Of a stretch of 64,000 bases of DNA, positions 11,526 to 22,973 are shown piece after piece. This DNA comes from Polytrichum commune. Its lineage: Eukaryota; Streptophyta; Polytrichopsida; Polytrichales; Polytrichaceae. The notes beneath the pieces were generated by a model. It made no database searches and was not told the DNA's origin. It saw only the letters and a list, made by a program, of their open reading frames with translations. Each line of letters begins with the position of its first letter. Position 1 is the stretch's first letter. The stretch is from positions 10,914,001 to 10,978,000 of the forward strand of contig OX485809.1 of the NCBI GenBank assembly GCA_950295325.1, read 5' to 3'. The position numbers and the translations under genes are program-made.

Positions 11526-14500
11526 AAACTTAGAGAATCTTAACATCATGTGTATCAAAGGTAGTATACTTATATGGCACAAATCCATTGTTGTTTAAAT
11601 ATGATAAGTTCTAGTCATGCCTATTCCTTGGGATGACATCCATCCATCCAAAAGCATAGTCCTTCCTTTATCAATGGATTAATGTTAGCCCCCTCCTTAG
11701 ACAAGAGAGAAAGAGATGATATTCACTGGGCCGGCATGGAGAAGAGACGCTTCAAACCCTTCTCTCTGCCCATTGAGCCAAAACATGGACCATAGGTTAC
11801 TACAACCCTTTGTTAAGGTTTGTCATAGACAAAAATGATGTTTTGCCCTTGAGCATAGCATTTTTTTTCAAGGCTAAAGAGCACCAATTTACCCATCAAG
11901 TAGTAAGTTAGTTTTCCTTGTTATTTGTGTTGGTAGTGATTGTGAGAACAACAATAAAGTTTGAGCATGTACAATTTTTGTATTATAGACATGACGAAGG
12001 CAAGTTTAGGGGGGAGAGATTTAATATTGTGCTATTGTTGGAATTTTGGTCTCTTAGTAAACTAGTGAAGCTAACTCCCTTGGAATTCAGGTTTAAATTG
12101 GATGAATTTTCTTCTAAAATTAAATGTGCAGCCAACTAAGATTAAACCGAAGAGAGGGGAACATGCTCTAGTCTTCATTGGGTTTTGTGGAGAATGGTCT
12201 TGTATGTTGATAAATGCTTTGTTTTTTGAAGTTTACTTTGGAAGTCTAGAACATAGTATATATTGTTTAATGCACTTGTTTCTAATGCATTAACTCATAG
12301 GACAAGAACTTGTGAAGTAGACACACAACCTAACCATTACATGTCATATTGCCTTCACCGCATTGCAAGTGAAACTAAGTTGTTTCACTTTCGCAGTAGT
12401 TATGGTTGCATGGAAAATTAGTACTTCACAAAATTTAGCAAACCACACAAGTGGATAAATTTGCACAAGCAGCACGTGCAAACTTTATACATAGGTCAAA
12501 CAAGGATTTTGATGCAGTTACCCATGAAATGCATATAAGTAGACAATATCTTGACCATAGAGATACATGACATGTCAACTTTTATCAAGTCCTCTAGTGT
12601 GGCTCTTATATATTAAGCAAAACTATCAAATTCATATTTCAATTGACCAAACCTAAGTTAAGCAATGGGCATGCTATATTTGAGGACAAGTCCTCTTGAA
12701 TTCTAGGGCCCAACTTAAATAATATTCTAACTTTCAAGTTGAATCATAATGTCATGTACCTCTTGATCTTACGTGTGTAGTTGCATATAACATGTCCCCT
12801 TTGCACAATGTAAATAACCACTCTCAAATCTTTCCTTTTGTGTTGAGTGGATTCACCCATATGGTCATACATTCAAATTTTGGATCTTTTGGACAATACT
12901 AAGGCTAACATCAAAAATTGCATGGAGAAGGGAAGAAGGGGTGGAATGTGGTTTTGTGAGGCTAAAACCCACATGAAGAAGAGGGCATATGCCAAAGTAT
13001 GCATAATCAAGTTAATAAGCTTAACTCAAACACCCATTTTAGGTGCAATGCCTACTTCTTCGCATGTCTCCTCCAATCTTCTTTGAACACATTTTTTAAT
13101 TAATGTGGATTCTTAAATCCATACCTAACTATACACCACTCAATAAAGGTGTCCAATTAAAACAATCAAATGAAATAGTCCCTTCCATCTTAGTGTGGAT
13201 TTGGAGGGATTAGTTTTGTTGGGTGTTTGAAGAATTTCGAAGGTGAATTGAAGTTTGGTACCATACCACTCTTTTACAAAGCTCCCAGTTCAAGTGTCAA
13301 AGTAGTATTGGATTAATATCAAAACTTGAGCAGTTATGATGAGCTATTTTTTCTTTTTTTTAAACCCTTGTAGAGAACAGGTACTTGAGACTATTTTAGT
13401 TTTGGTACCATTCGGATCTATATAGCACGCAAGAATCTTGATACCTTGTAACAATAGATAATATCAAGATGATACCAATCCAAGTATTGCCTCCAACTTA
13501 CAAAGAATCTCTTGAATCTTGTGATACCTACCAAGTATCAATATTTGACTGTCATTCATATTTTAATATCAGCATGGTAGGTATGTTCTTTGTTACCCAT
13601 TATGAATATTGTGTATTGATATCATGCCATCACCTACTTACTAGTTTCACATTGGTTCAAATATGCCACATGATGTCATGCAAATGGTCAAGCACCATCA
13701 CAACACGTATTTTGCATGTATACTCATGTTGAGTACACCTAACGTTGGTGGTTGTTGGACCTTCTAGGCAAGTTAGCCATGAAGATTTGGACTCCTTTTC
13801 TACCTAATGTGGTGATGGTAACATGATTGCATCATGTTCCTTTGATGACATTTGTGGTGTTTTTCTTAGAACCTTGTCCTTGAAGCTCAAACATGGCACG
13901 AATCTTCACCTTAGGGTGGCTACTCACAAAAAAATGCTAATGTTGTCACTCCTATGTTATTCCGTGAATAAAGTACGTCATAGGGTTTCAGTGAACATGA
14001 GGATCATGGCACTCATGTAAATTGACCAGTGCCCCCAAGAAAAATGTGTGCTATAAGGTAAGTGGGTCTTAAGGGCATTTAGGAGTGTAGCCACTTTTCC
14101 TGATTGAACATAATGTATTTTTACGACATATGGCAAGGATTATAGTTAAGAACAAACACCAATATGAGATGTGTCATGATGAGGTTGGACTATGTGATCA
14201 AAACACACATATCATTCTAGGTTGAATTGTTTACACAATTGGGAGGCCCATGTGATCAATCACGTATAATTTACTTATGTTTTAGAAATCCCTTTACTTT
14301 GATCTTTCATACTTTTGTATCTCATTTTTATATTTTGAAATCTGAAATGACAATATGCATGATTTCACACTGCAATTGTTAAAAAGACTCAATAACCAAA
14401 AATGTAATCAAATGAGACAATTCCTAGACAAATCCAACAACCAAAAATGTATGTAGAGTTGGCAGTGTCCACAATAGGGCAACATGTCTTTCTTGCACAA

Positions 14501-15480
14501 TGTCACGCTTCATGAGATACAAAAGAAAACAACAACGTTACAACAATTATTGGTGTAGTATGGAAGTTGCACAAGGCATGTTACTAGCCTGCCACTATTA
14601 TAGCTAGTAGTACACTAGTTATGATATTTAGTGTCAATCACTAGTTGGAGTTACACATTGCAAGGTGTAGAAGTAGGTGTAAGTTGTAGGTACATAACAC
14701 CATGTTCTTAAAAGCAAGCATAAATGGAAAGCATCTTCACCAACCGTCTTTAGAGCAAGTAACTACCACCTTTCAATTGAGGGCTCGTTGAAAACACAAC
14801 TAACTTGAACTAACAACGTTGGATTGACATGTTGCTTATTAGAAAGGAGGGTGTAGGTGGATCCTATAAGAATGGTGGTGTTGAGATTTGACCATGCTTA
14901 TGAAGATTACATTAAAGGAATGAAGGAGGGTTGGGGTTACCTCATGTTGGAGTTACAATTCTTTTGGGGGGGGGGGGGGGGGGGTTAATTGCCCAAATGC
15001 AAAAAGGTTTCAAGGTTCAAGTCCATGAGAATACAAAATTAGCTATGAAAGAAAATGCTATCTCCTATCAATGATCATGATATTTAAGGTGTCGATCACG
15101 CAACAAATGGTAAGGCTCCATCTACATAAGGTTTTGTTATTCTGGAGATTTAGGTTCACTATCCAACCACCATCAACCTACCTAATAATTTACGTAATCT
15201 TTTGAACATTATACACATATGATACTCTTGTTAGATTTGTAATACTTTTTAGGGAATTGTTTTTCTTAATTCATAGGCCTTTTACATTGCAATATGGACT
15301 AGTTTTTAGGGTTCTTCCAAGTGCCAATTTTGCACTTGAAAAGAGTGATTTTGCACACGAACAAATAACCATTATGCTAGGGAACCGGCCCATTCATGGT
15401 CCTCTGGTGCACGCAAGAGCTACATGCCAAATCAAGTGCAAAAATTAGGCAATGTTGTCATTCATGCAGTAGTAACTTAA
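11526..15480. other. Spacer downstream of permease, no gene seen
   Basis: No coding region was recognised. A TGTTGGAATT start at about 12,036 leads into sequence (GCCAACTAAGATTAAACC near 12,130) that matches the minus strand at 20,040-20,130. This looks like a copia-type LTR edge, but weakly. A 19-base poly-G tract lies at 14,966-14,984. Around 14,455 a GAGTTGGCAGTGTCCACAAT segment resembles one edge of the repeat at 16.7-17.3 kb. Confidence 0.45.
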
Positions 15481-15482
15481 GA

Positions 15483-15835
15483 TATGCAGGTGTTGTTTGG
15501 TAAATTTATTAAATGAAGACGTACATTTGAGGCGTGTGTGGTTCACTGAAGACCAAAGAATAATCACCATAGAGAAACATGTTTAAAAGAGGTTGGACTA
15601 CGTGTTCAAATTTGTTTAACTGCTCCACACTCAATAGTGAATACAATTAGGAGGGCTTATGTTTTCAGTTAAGTTTTAAAAAGAAAACATGCACTTCTAA
15701 TAAGAATAACTAAAAGAATATTATATTTTCAATCCAATTTTTGTTGATGCTTTATCATAGATTTGCTAATGCAACACAAGTTTCCTCATGTAAGTCTAAT
15801 TTGTAAGGTGGAGGACATGAAAAGCAACACAAATA
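15483..15835 (+). mobile_element. Family H repeat copy
   Basis: The sequence starts ATGCAGGTGTTGTTTGGTAA and contains ACATGTTTAAAAGAGGTTGG, CTCCACACTCAATAGTGAA, TGTTGATGCTT and GCTAATGCAACACAAGTTTC. The same ordered blocks occur in the same orientation at about 37,170-37,520, 61,456-61,760 and 62,900-63,050. No coding potential remains, so it is likely a fragment of a non-autonomous DNA transposon. Confidence 0.6.
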
Positions 15836-15880
15836 ACATGTACACATTTTAGGTACAACAAGTCAACTACACTATTTTTT

Positions 15881-16066
15881 TCTAATTAGTGTGGGTTATC
15901 ATTCATAATTACATGTTGCTATAACATTTTACCGACATTATTGATTTTTTTAACAACTAAGTTACATCATATTCTTCAATGTGCATACTAACTACTAATG
16001 TTTTGTGGGTAAAGAATGATACTCTCGGTAAAATGTTATAGCAAATGGTAACCTACACTAATTAGA
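15881..16066. mobile_element. Foldback MITE, about 186 bases
   Basis: The left end TCTAATTAGTGTGGGTTA and the inner TGCTATAACATTTTACCG are mirrored at the right end (CGGTAAAATGTTATAGCA, then TAACCTACACTAATTAGA). This gives terminal inverted repeats of about 45 bases, interrupted by one indel. Its termini are unlike the CACTAAATA group, so this is a different family. Confidence 0.65.
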
Positions 16067-16156
16067 CTTGCAACTATCTAGTTGAAGCTCCAATTATTTT
16101 GCTCTAAAAGTTGCATACCTACAGGATCCAAGTATTGTAGTTGGCTACAACCAGTA

Positions 16157-16373
16157 CACCAAATATGATGTTTAGTGTGACACACTATTTGGATATACAT
16201 GGTGCTATATCTTTTTATTATTGAAATATTTTTTTACCAAGTAAAATTGTCAATGTTCTATAATGTCCAAATCACCAATTTAACATTTGTTGGTAAAATA
16301 TGAGATGTATAGTAAATAGATATAGCATTGCGTAGTTCCAAATAATAAGTCACACTAAATATCATATTTAGTG
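16157..16373. mobile_element. Family A MITE with palindromic TIRs, TA-flanked
   Basis: The 217-base element is flanked by TA (16,155-16,156 and 16,374-16,375). The left end CACCAAATATGATG-TTTAGTGTGACA and the right end read on the other strand (CACTAAATATGATA-TTTAGTGTGACT) match over about 55 bases, down to GCTATATCT. The first about 21 bases of each arm are themselves a near palindrome. TA target duplication with short TIRs is typical of Tc1/mariner-type MITEs. Confidence 0.8.
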
Positions 16374-16689
16374 TACTTTGAGGGCTATAGAAGACTAACT
16401 TGTCAGGAATGTGGATCCAAATAATGCTATTACTCATTCAATGGCGCCTCCGTGCATTCCATGTGGAATGTTTTCTAACGAGCTCCCCCTATTAGTGTCC
16501 CCAAGTTAAGCAACATCACACGGTGGCTTCAAGGGATTTCCGAGAGATGTTGACTTGTCACTTCCAATTTACTATGTAAGGTAGATGAGGCTAATTCAGT
16601 TAGTTTCCTTAATCAAACATCTATTTTTGGTTTCTAATTAGCGGTATAATTGCTCTAATTCGGTGGGTGAGTAATACATGGCGAGTCTT

Positions 16690-17345
16690 CGCAAAAGTCA
16701 AACTACACCCAACACCCTTCATATTTGGGCGAACCAACCCAAACACTCGTTCCTAGTTGGATGCCTAAACCCTTGCCTCCAAGGAACCAATGTATGGGTT
16801 GGTTCACCCCATCCCCATCCTCCATAATGAGGAGTGCTATCCACTAAGCTATGGCACGCTTGATTTTTGTGTTCGAGGTGGGAAAATTAGGAGGCGGCAA
16901 CTTGGGCAAATTAGGAGGCAGCATGTGGTTGCGAGGTGCTAACCAACTTGTATTGTGGGTATTCTATAATGCAAAAAACAATTTGGTAACATTTTATCTT
17001 ACATGTGTTTACTTTAGAGACATGACACAACCAATATTGGCATTAAACCTGGTTTTCATTGGCACACGACCCATGTAGAATTCGCTAATAATATTGTCCA
17101 CTTACATAACCTTGAACGATAAAAGAGTTTACCCCCCCCCCCTATAACACCACATGGGGAAGTAGACAATCATTGACTCTAGAGCCTAGATCAACACCTT
17201 CCTTAACTCCGAATTTAGCGATTCAAATTCTTCAGTTTTGATTCGCCATAGCTAACATGCTCGAGCTCCAAATGCTTTACTTCATCGACTAGATGATTCC
17301 ACAAAGCTAGAAGTGTCCACAATAGCCTCATCTACCTTAATACAT
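16690..17345 (+). mobile_element. Family G repeat copy 1
   Basis: From GTCAAACTACACCCAACA to GAAGTGTCCACAATAGCC this matches the reverse strand of 63,175-63,660. Shared blocks are CAATATTGGCATT, GGTTTTCATTGGC, ACCCATGTAGAA, ATTGTCCACTTACA, an 11-base poly-C tract (17,132-17,142), TATAACACCA, GAGCCTAGATCAACACCTTCCTTAACTC and CTAACATGCTCGAGCTCC. The 75-codon open frame at 16,851-17,078 is not preserved as protein in the other copy. Confidence 0.65.
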
Positions 17346-19820
17346 TAATGTCAACTAGGGTATCCGTGTAGTGAATTCCCTGAAAGACATATGTAAGTAT
17401 TCTATAATATCCAAACTAGATAAGCGGACCTGAGACAAACATTGTTAGCCTTCGCTATCAGTATACGAGTCTTAGGTAATTGTTGGTGGAAAAAACATGC
17501 ACATCTATCACTATGGTAGATTACCGGTTTCCCTTTGATGTAGGACAATGTTCCGCTACTCACATGCTCATAGTGCTTGCACCCACTTCTCTCATGAAAT
17601 GAAACACAAAATTAATGCATCATAATTAGCAATTCCAAATGGTGTGTGTAAAGTTACGTGGCCTCATATACAGGCACTTTTAATTCAATATACAATCTAG
17701 ACTGACAAATTGGATTCGAAAATTGTGCCATCCAATTAGCAATTGTGAATAATAGAAATGCTTGTTTCAAATTCTACATTCAAAGTTGGAATGTACAAGG
17801 TCAAAGTGGAGATCATGTTACTCTTCGAATGGTCATATAAGCCTTCCCAATCGTGTCACTATACTAGGTAGTAACAAAGCTAGTATAGTTGTCTAGTTAT
17901 TAAACAATTGTCCATTGTAAGACGTGATTTTTTTGACATTCACTCTTAATTATAAGCATTTCCATTTATAATTTAAATACATGTGAATTAATAAAAGCTA
18001 TCCACATGTATCTTAAGTACATTGCAAGTGCCTCATGAAACCACTTGTTCTATTTCACCTTTGAATATTTGGGCTCTAATTGACCAATCTATCATGAACC
18101 ACTCAATCACTACATGCATAGTCTTATTAGTGTGGGCCACAACGATTCTCTAGAACCCACATTAACTTTCCATCTACACCAACTATTAGTACAGGGTACT
18201 AGTGGGTGTATCTTCATATATTTTACCTTCCTCACTACTGCTCATTTGTTATTGCTCATCGCTCATATGATAGCATTACCCATTCTAAAACCCTCCCAAT
18301 AATGAAGATTTGGGCTCATTAATTTTCCTATGCATTCCCAAAGTGTCTTGCAAATCCACAGTTATAGGATCCAAGTGCCCCTATATCCATGTTGTTTATT
18401 CTTCTTCTCACTCCTCATGTCATGCTCACCGCTCACATGGTAACATTCCATGTTAGGCGCCCACTCATGCGCCTAGAAATTTACAAAACACTTACCTAAT
18501 CCGCATGGAAGTTGACCGGCCCTTGACAAGATCTAGGTATATAGTGTAAATTAGAATGAGAAGGCTCTATATTCCATATTCCATTGACCACGAGCCTCAA
18601 GCTCTAATGTAAAGTGCCCCAACTCAGACTTCTTCAAGACCTTCAAACTTAGTTCTCTCAGGAGTCTGATTGCAGAACACCGGTCAATTGCACAGCCCTA
18701 AAAGCCCATACATGTTTACGTTATAATGTTCCAACTTTAAACACATGAATGGCTGAATATTTGTGTCAACAATATCAATTCTTTGAAGCTTCCATCTGCA
18801 CAGTCAGATCTCCCGTAAGAGGTGCCGAGTTTCCTAAGTGAGCTTCTGGCGATCTTGGGGCAATTTTGCTTCAGCCATGGCTATGACATAGACTCGAGTT
18901 TGCCCAATTGAAGGTCACTTCAATCAAAGTTGTGTCGAGTGTTACGTGTGCACCTGTCAAGCTAATTAACATTGCACATCCCAAGGCTGATGTGTATGCA
19001 GCAGAAGAATCTGTTTACTTTATGGAGTTCGTCAGCCTGATCTCCTAAATTATGTTGGCTATGTTGGAGCATTTCAGAGAAGTCTTGGGCAGTGATCAGG
19101 GAGATTTCTGGGCATAATCGGTGGAGTTCCTAGTGTTTGCAACTCCAACCGGTTACATGTTGACATCCTTCGGTGTTCCTTTATTAAATTGGGGTATATT
19201 CCATAAACTCCTCTAAAACGATCGGTAATTTTCCTGCAGTCTCCAACTTCAACTGGTTATTTCTCAAACTCAACCGATTCATCTGTAACTAACTGCCAAT
19301 TCTCCCAGATCATAGGTCTTGGGAAGACCATGAGAATTGTAAGAACTTAGAACTCAGAGCACCTGGAGTACTACTAATGTATGCAGGTGCTTTTCGGTTT
19401 GTTTCCTTGTTCTCCATTTTTTAGTGATCAGATGTAATCTTCAAGTTTGTGTGGCATTAGCAAATGTATGATGAAACATGAACAAAAACCGGATTGAACA
19501 TTGGATTTCCTGTGATTTAGTTTTGGTTTTCGGGAGTATATCTTTGTTGATTGTTAATTGAATACATAGGTTTTTCTGAATATGTTCACTATTGAGTGTA
19601 AAGAGGTTGACAAAAATTGAAGCCGTAGTTCAATCTCTTTTGAACAAATGTTTTTATGGTGTTTGTTCTTTGATTCTTACTGAACCACACGCCAACCAAC
19701 ACCCAAAAGCAGCTTGCACACACCACAATGCCGGTTAATAGACACCACATAAGTGCTGCCCCCAACATAGACTACCAACCACTCCACAAAAACACGTAAG
19801 CATTAAACCCACACGTCACC
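17346..19820. other. Spacer, no gene recognised
   Basis: No coding region was recognised. Two diverged segments at about 18,180-18,265 and 18,365-18,455 (CTCAT..GCTCATCGCTCA / CTCATGTCATGCTCACCGC) look like an old tandem duplication. From about 18,640 to 19,420 the base composition is less AT-rich and the sequence reads like former transcribed DNA, but no frame could be followed. Confidence 0.4.
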
Positions 19821-20027
19821 AATACTGGGCCGCTTCTAGCGGTTTCCTTGGCACTTGTCAACGTACAAATGGCAGTTGTGAGCCTCATTCAAGCCTTTGA
19901 TTGGTCGCTTCCCCATGGCATGGAACCCATGGACTTTGATATGTCCGAAGGGGCAGGACTCTTATGTTCTCGGGCCACCAAATTTCAAGCCGGTCCGAAG
20001 CACCGGCTACCAAGGGCTTCATATTAA
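19821..20027 (+). pseudogene. Cytochrome P450 C-terminal fragment
   Basis: The frame ending in TAA at 20,025-20,027 reads LALVNVQMAVVSLIQAFDWS, then LPHGMEPMDFDMSEGAGL, then a tail ending HRLPRASY. This is the order found after the haem-binding cysteine in plant class A (CYP71 clan) P450s: helix L, the F-W-(S/T)-x-P segment, DMSE-x-x-G and a PRLP tail. The Cys-Pro-Gly haem loop that should precede it is degraded (TNTGPLLAVS), and no upstream exons with the ExxR or PERF motifs are seen. It is therefore a decayed 3' end rather than a working gene. Confidence 0.75.
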
Positions 20028-20130
20028 CCCTTGCATGCACTAGGAAGCTTTTTGCTACGTGTTCTCTCTCTCTTGGAGTTATCTTAGTTGGTTGCACTTT
20101 GATTCTAGAATCATGATCTAATTCCAACAT
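20028..20130 (-). repeat. LTR-like edge beside P450 fragment
   Basis: On the minus strand this starts TGTTGGAATTAGATC and runs into GTGCAACCAACTAAGATAAC. It matches the plus strand at about 12,036-12,160 (TGTTGGAATTTTGG ... GTGCAGCCAACTAAGATTAA). TGTTGGAATT is a common start of plant copia LTRs. No partner LTR or internal domains were found. If real, a retroelement edge lies directly against the P450 remnant. Confidence 0.4.
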
Positions 20131-21097
20131 TTATATTAAATGGTCCATTGAAGAGAGGAGCATGTATTACTAGTAATTTGTGCTTTACAATACACATGAC
20201 ACTTGTTACCTAGGCTTAGTAGAATTCACGATATGCTTTATCTTTTGTACAATGCATAGGAATTAACACTTGCAAACTTAGTGAAGTGCACCCAAGGTGT
20301 CAATCATTGATACACTACAAGCTACGATAAAACCAAGGAGTATGATCAAGTCACGATATTTTGATAATTATGGATTTTTCATTTGAGGAGACATGGAGTC
20401 CTCGTAGACAGTTTGATTAGCATCGACTTATAAATGTTATGAAGGTTATTACTACATTCAATCTTAAAATCTTGTGAACTCAAATGAATATGTAGATCTT
20501 ATCTTATGACATGTCTTTATAAACCGAATAGCATAAGAACCTTACAAAATGGCTCCAACGGGTACATCGAATATGTCTTGTAAATACACATTGCTACACA
20601 TTACATATCAAGCAAAAATATAAGCCTTAAAACATGTCATGATATATGATGTAAAATAAACACATGCACATAGAATAATCAAATAAGATTAAGAAACATT
20701 GATTTGAAAAGTGGCATTGATATATTTTCACATTCACTTACCCATCTCACTTGTGGAAAATCCTAGATTCTCTCACCCTTTCCTAAGGGTCTTCAAGAGT
20801 GTAATGCATGGATGTAGAGATCCATGGAATAAGCAATCCACCTCTCAAGCTCTCTATCTCTATAGAATCGTGTAAGATTTAACTTCCCAAGAAGTGGGAG
20901 AATACGCACATAATCATGGCATTAAATACATACTTCCAATGTCATAAACTAAAACCTACTCAACTTACAACTACTAAGTGACCAAAAACAATCAACATTA
21001 GATTGATACGCATGACACAATTTGCCTATTGATTCGATGTCATGTGAGAAATCAGTTGGAGGGATCCCATAACGAACGACTTCCAACGCCATCGGAA
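20131..21097. other. Spacer, no gene seen
   Basis: AT-rich sequence with no coding region, RNA gene or clear repeat recognised. It lies downstream of the 3' end of the minus-strand serine hydrolase. Confidence 0.5.
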
Positions 21098-22973
21098 TCA
21101 CGATTTGCGGCACACTGCGCCCCAGGAAGGCCATCGGAGCAGCTTGGACTGCGGAGCGAATTGGACCTCGTAATAGAATATAGTTCCCGGCACATTGGGC
21201 TTCGAGATGTCCGGGTCGGAACTGAGCGACATCGCCAGATATTGGCAGTCATTCCAGGTGCCAGAGCTGAAGGTGGGATTCGCCCAGAAGGTATTTTCTG
21301 TGCCGTTTTTGAGCAACAGAAAGGCTTGAAAGACTTGCGAGGTTGCAGTCCCACGTACCTTCCTTGCTGGTAATGTTCACAAATGCACGCAAGCCTTGGG
21401 AAGCTAATCCGGTCACTTCTATTCGACCATGCAGAACTTCAACGGTCTCGTTCAAATCGGGGCTGACGATGGGTGCTGTGTGCTCACAGATGTACATACC
21501 AGTATATGACGGAGAGATGATGGCAAAGTTCGCTGCTTCCACAACCGGAATAAAGTCTGCCAGGATGCTCGTACCCAGGGTTACAGGATCTTCGGTGGTG
21601 TTGGGTTCGTATGAAGTGAGCACAACAATGCCCACCTCTGTGTCTGGGTGGAAGCCTATGAACGCCTCGTAGGTCCCAACGAGTCCACCTTTAGTTATCA
21701 GGATGGCGGTGGTGTTTGAACTGGTGGTGATAGGATCGAGTTCCCATGGAAGGGCGAAGCCCGCCCCTTTGTTGTCTGGGAATAATGTGTTGACATGAAT
21801 CCACTCGCTGACTGAAGCCTGTGAGAGGAAGCGCGTGTCGGGTTTCATCAGAAACTTCACATACTTTGCCATGTCAATCGCTGTGGAGCACCTGCAAAGC
21901 ATTCCGTTTATGATCAAGATAGTTTTGCCAAAAGACCACAGACTACATGATTGTCGGAGCTTATCTTTGAATTAGACGTAACTGGACATAACTACTCACC
22001 ACTTGAGAAAATGGTATCATTGATTAGATTCATTTTTATGTGAACTTGCATTTTCCCTGACGCCCCTCCACATCGACATAGTTCTGAGAATTCTGAGGCT
22101 GGGAGGTGCGGCACCCAAGAATCACACAGAGATGAGCTTCTAACATTGGTATATATATTGCACATTGTGTCAAATTGATGACTCACATTTCTCCAGCAGG
22201 ACCATTCCATCCAGTTGATTCATTAGCAGGGTAGGGTGACAAATCGCCCGCAGCCAGCTTGACGTGTGCCAAGTCTGTGCCTGTGTTGTTCATCCCCAGT
22301 GGATTCAAGAATTCATCTCGTAGGAAATCGCTCCAGGACTTTTGTGGAGAGGTGGCTTTTTCCCAGGCGTGGCCAAGAAGCGCCATTCCGATGTTGGAGT
22401 ATACAGGAATGTTGTTCCATGGAGGACGAATCAACTGCATCCTTGCAATCCTTTTCAAAGCCTCTTCCTCTGAGGTGGTACAAGGCAAAGAAACGCATCC
22501 GAAGTCGCGGGGTAATCCAGAGACGTGGCCATCAATTCTCGCAACGTGATATCATGATTTCCATATGGGTTAATGACAGAGAAGTTCGGCAAGAACTTCT
22601 TCACAGGGTCATCCAAAGATAGCATTCTTCGCTCGCGAAGAAGCAGAGCTCCCAGGCAAGTGAAACTCTTGGTGACGGATCCAAGTCGGAAAGGGGTATT
22701 CACGAGACCAGAACTGTACACAATTTGATCCCCATGTAGGAGTGCGATGGAGTAAGCTTTGTACTGACTCTGCGCCACAATAGCAGGAACTGTCTTGTAC
22801 AACTGTGCAAAGAATTCTGCAAATGGAGCCGCAGAGTAGTTGTACTTCACCGAAGGTAAGACATCCGAAGGCAAGAAGGTGGTGGGGCACTGCAATCCCG
22901 CTGACGTAGTTCTCAGCCACAAGCTGAAGCTCAGTGCGAGCAAAAGAACTTTAAGATTGCCTAAACTCGTCAT
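21098..22973 (-). pseudogene. Secreted beta-lactamase-related serine hydrolase, frameshifted
   Basis: Two exons (22973-22187 and 21891-21098) join in phase at GT-AG. The start chosen gives a hydrophobic signal peptide (MTSLGNLKVLLLALSFSLWL); another ATG lies 8 codons upstream. The class C beta-lactamase/penicillin-binding-protein fold is shown by SVTK at residues 99-102 (SxxK, nucleophile Ser and base Lys), a later YSN (22,395-22,403) and TKGG in the place of the KTG box. Two frame breaks occur. Near 22,525-22,530 one base seems missing, shifting LRELMA out of frame with the expected SGLPRD stretch. Near 21,325-21,340 one base seems gained; reading on in the new frame yields a C-terminus with CQYLAMSL and YYEVQF that ends at 21,098. 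Otherwise the length (about 525 aa) suits the family. Substrate is unknown; relatives include peptidases and esterases. Two sequencing errors would explain the breaks equally well. The exons are more GC-rich than their surroundings. Confidence 0.8.

Noticed and set aside
16851-17078. 75-codon frame as a transposon gene
   Set aside because: The homologous region of the second family G copy does not keep the frame, so no protein-level conservation is visible.
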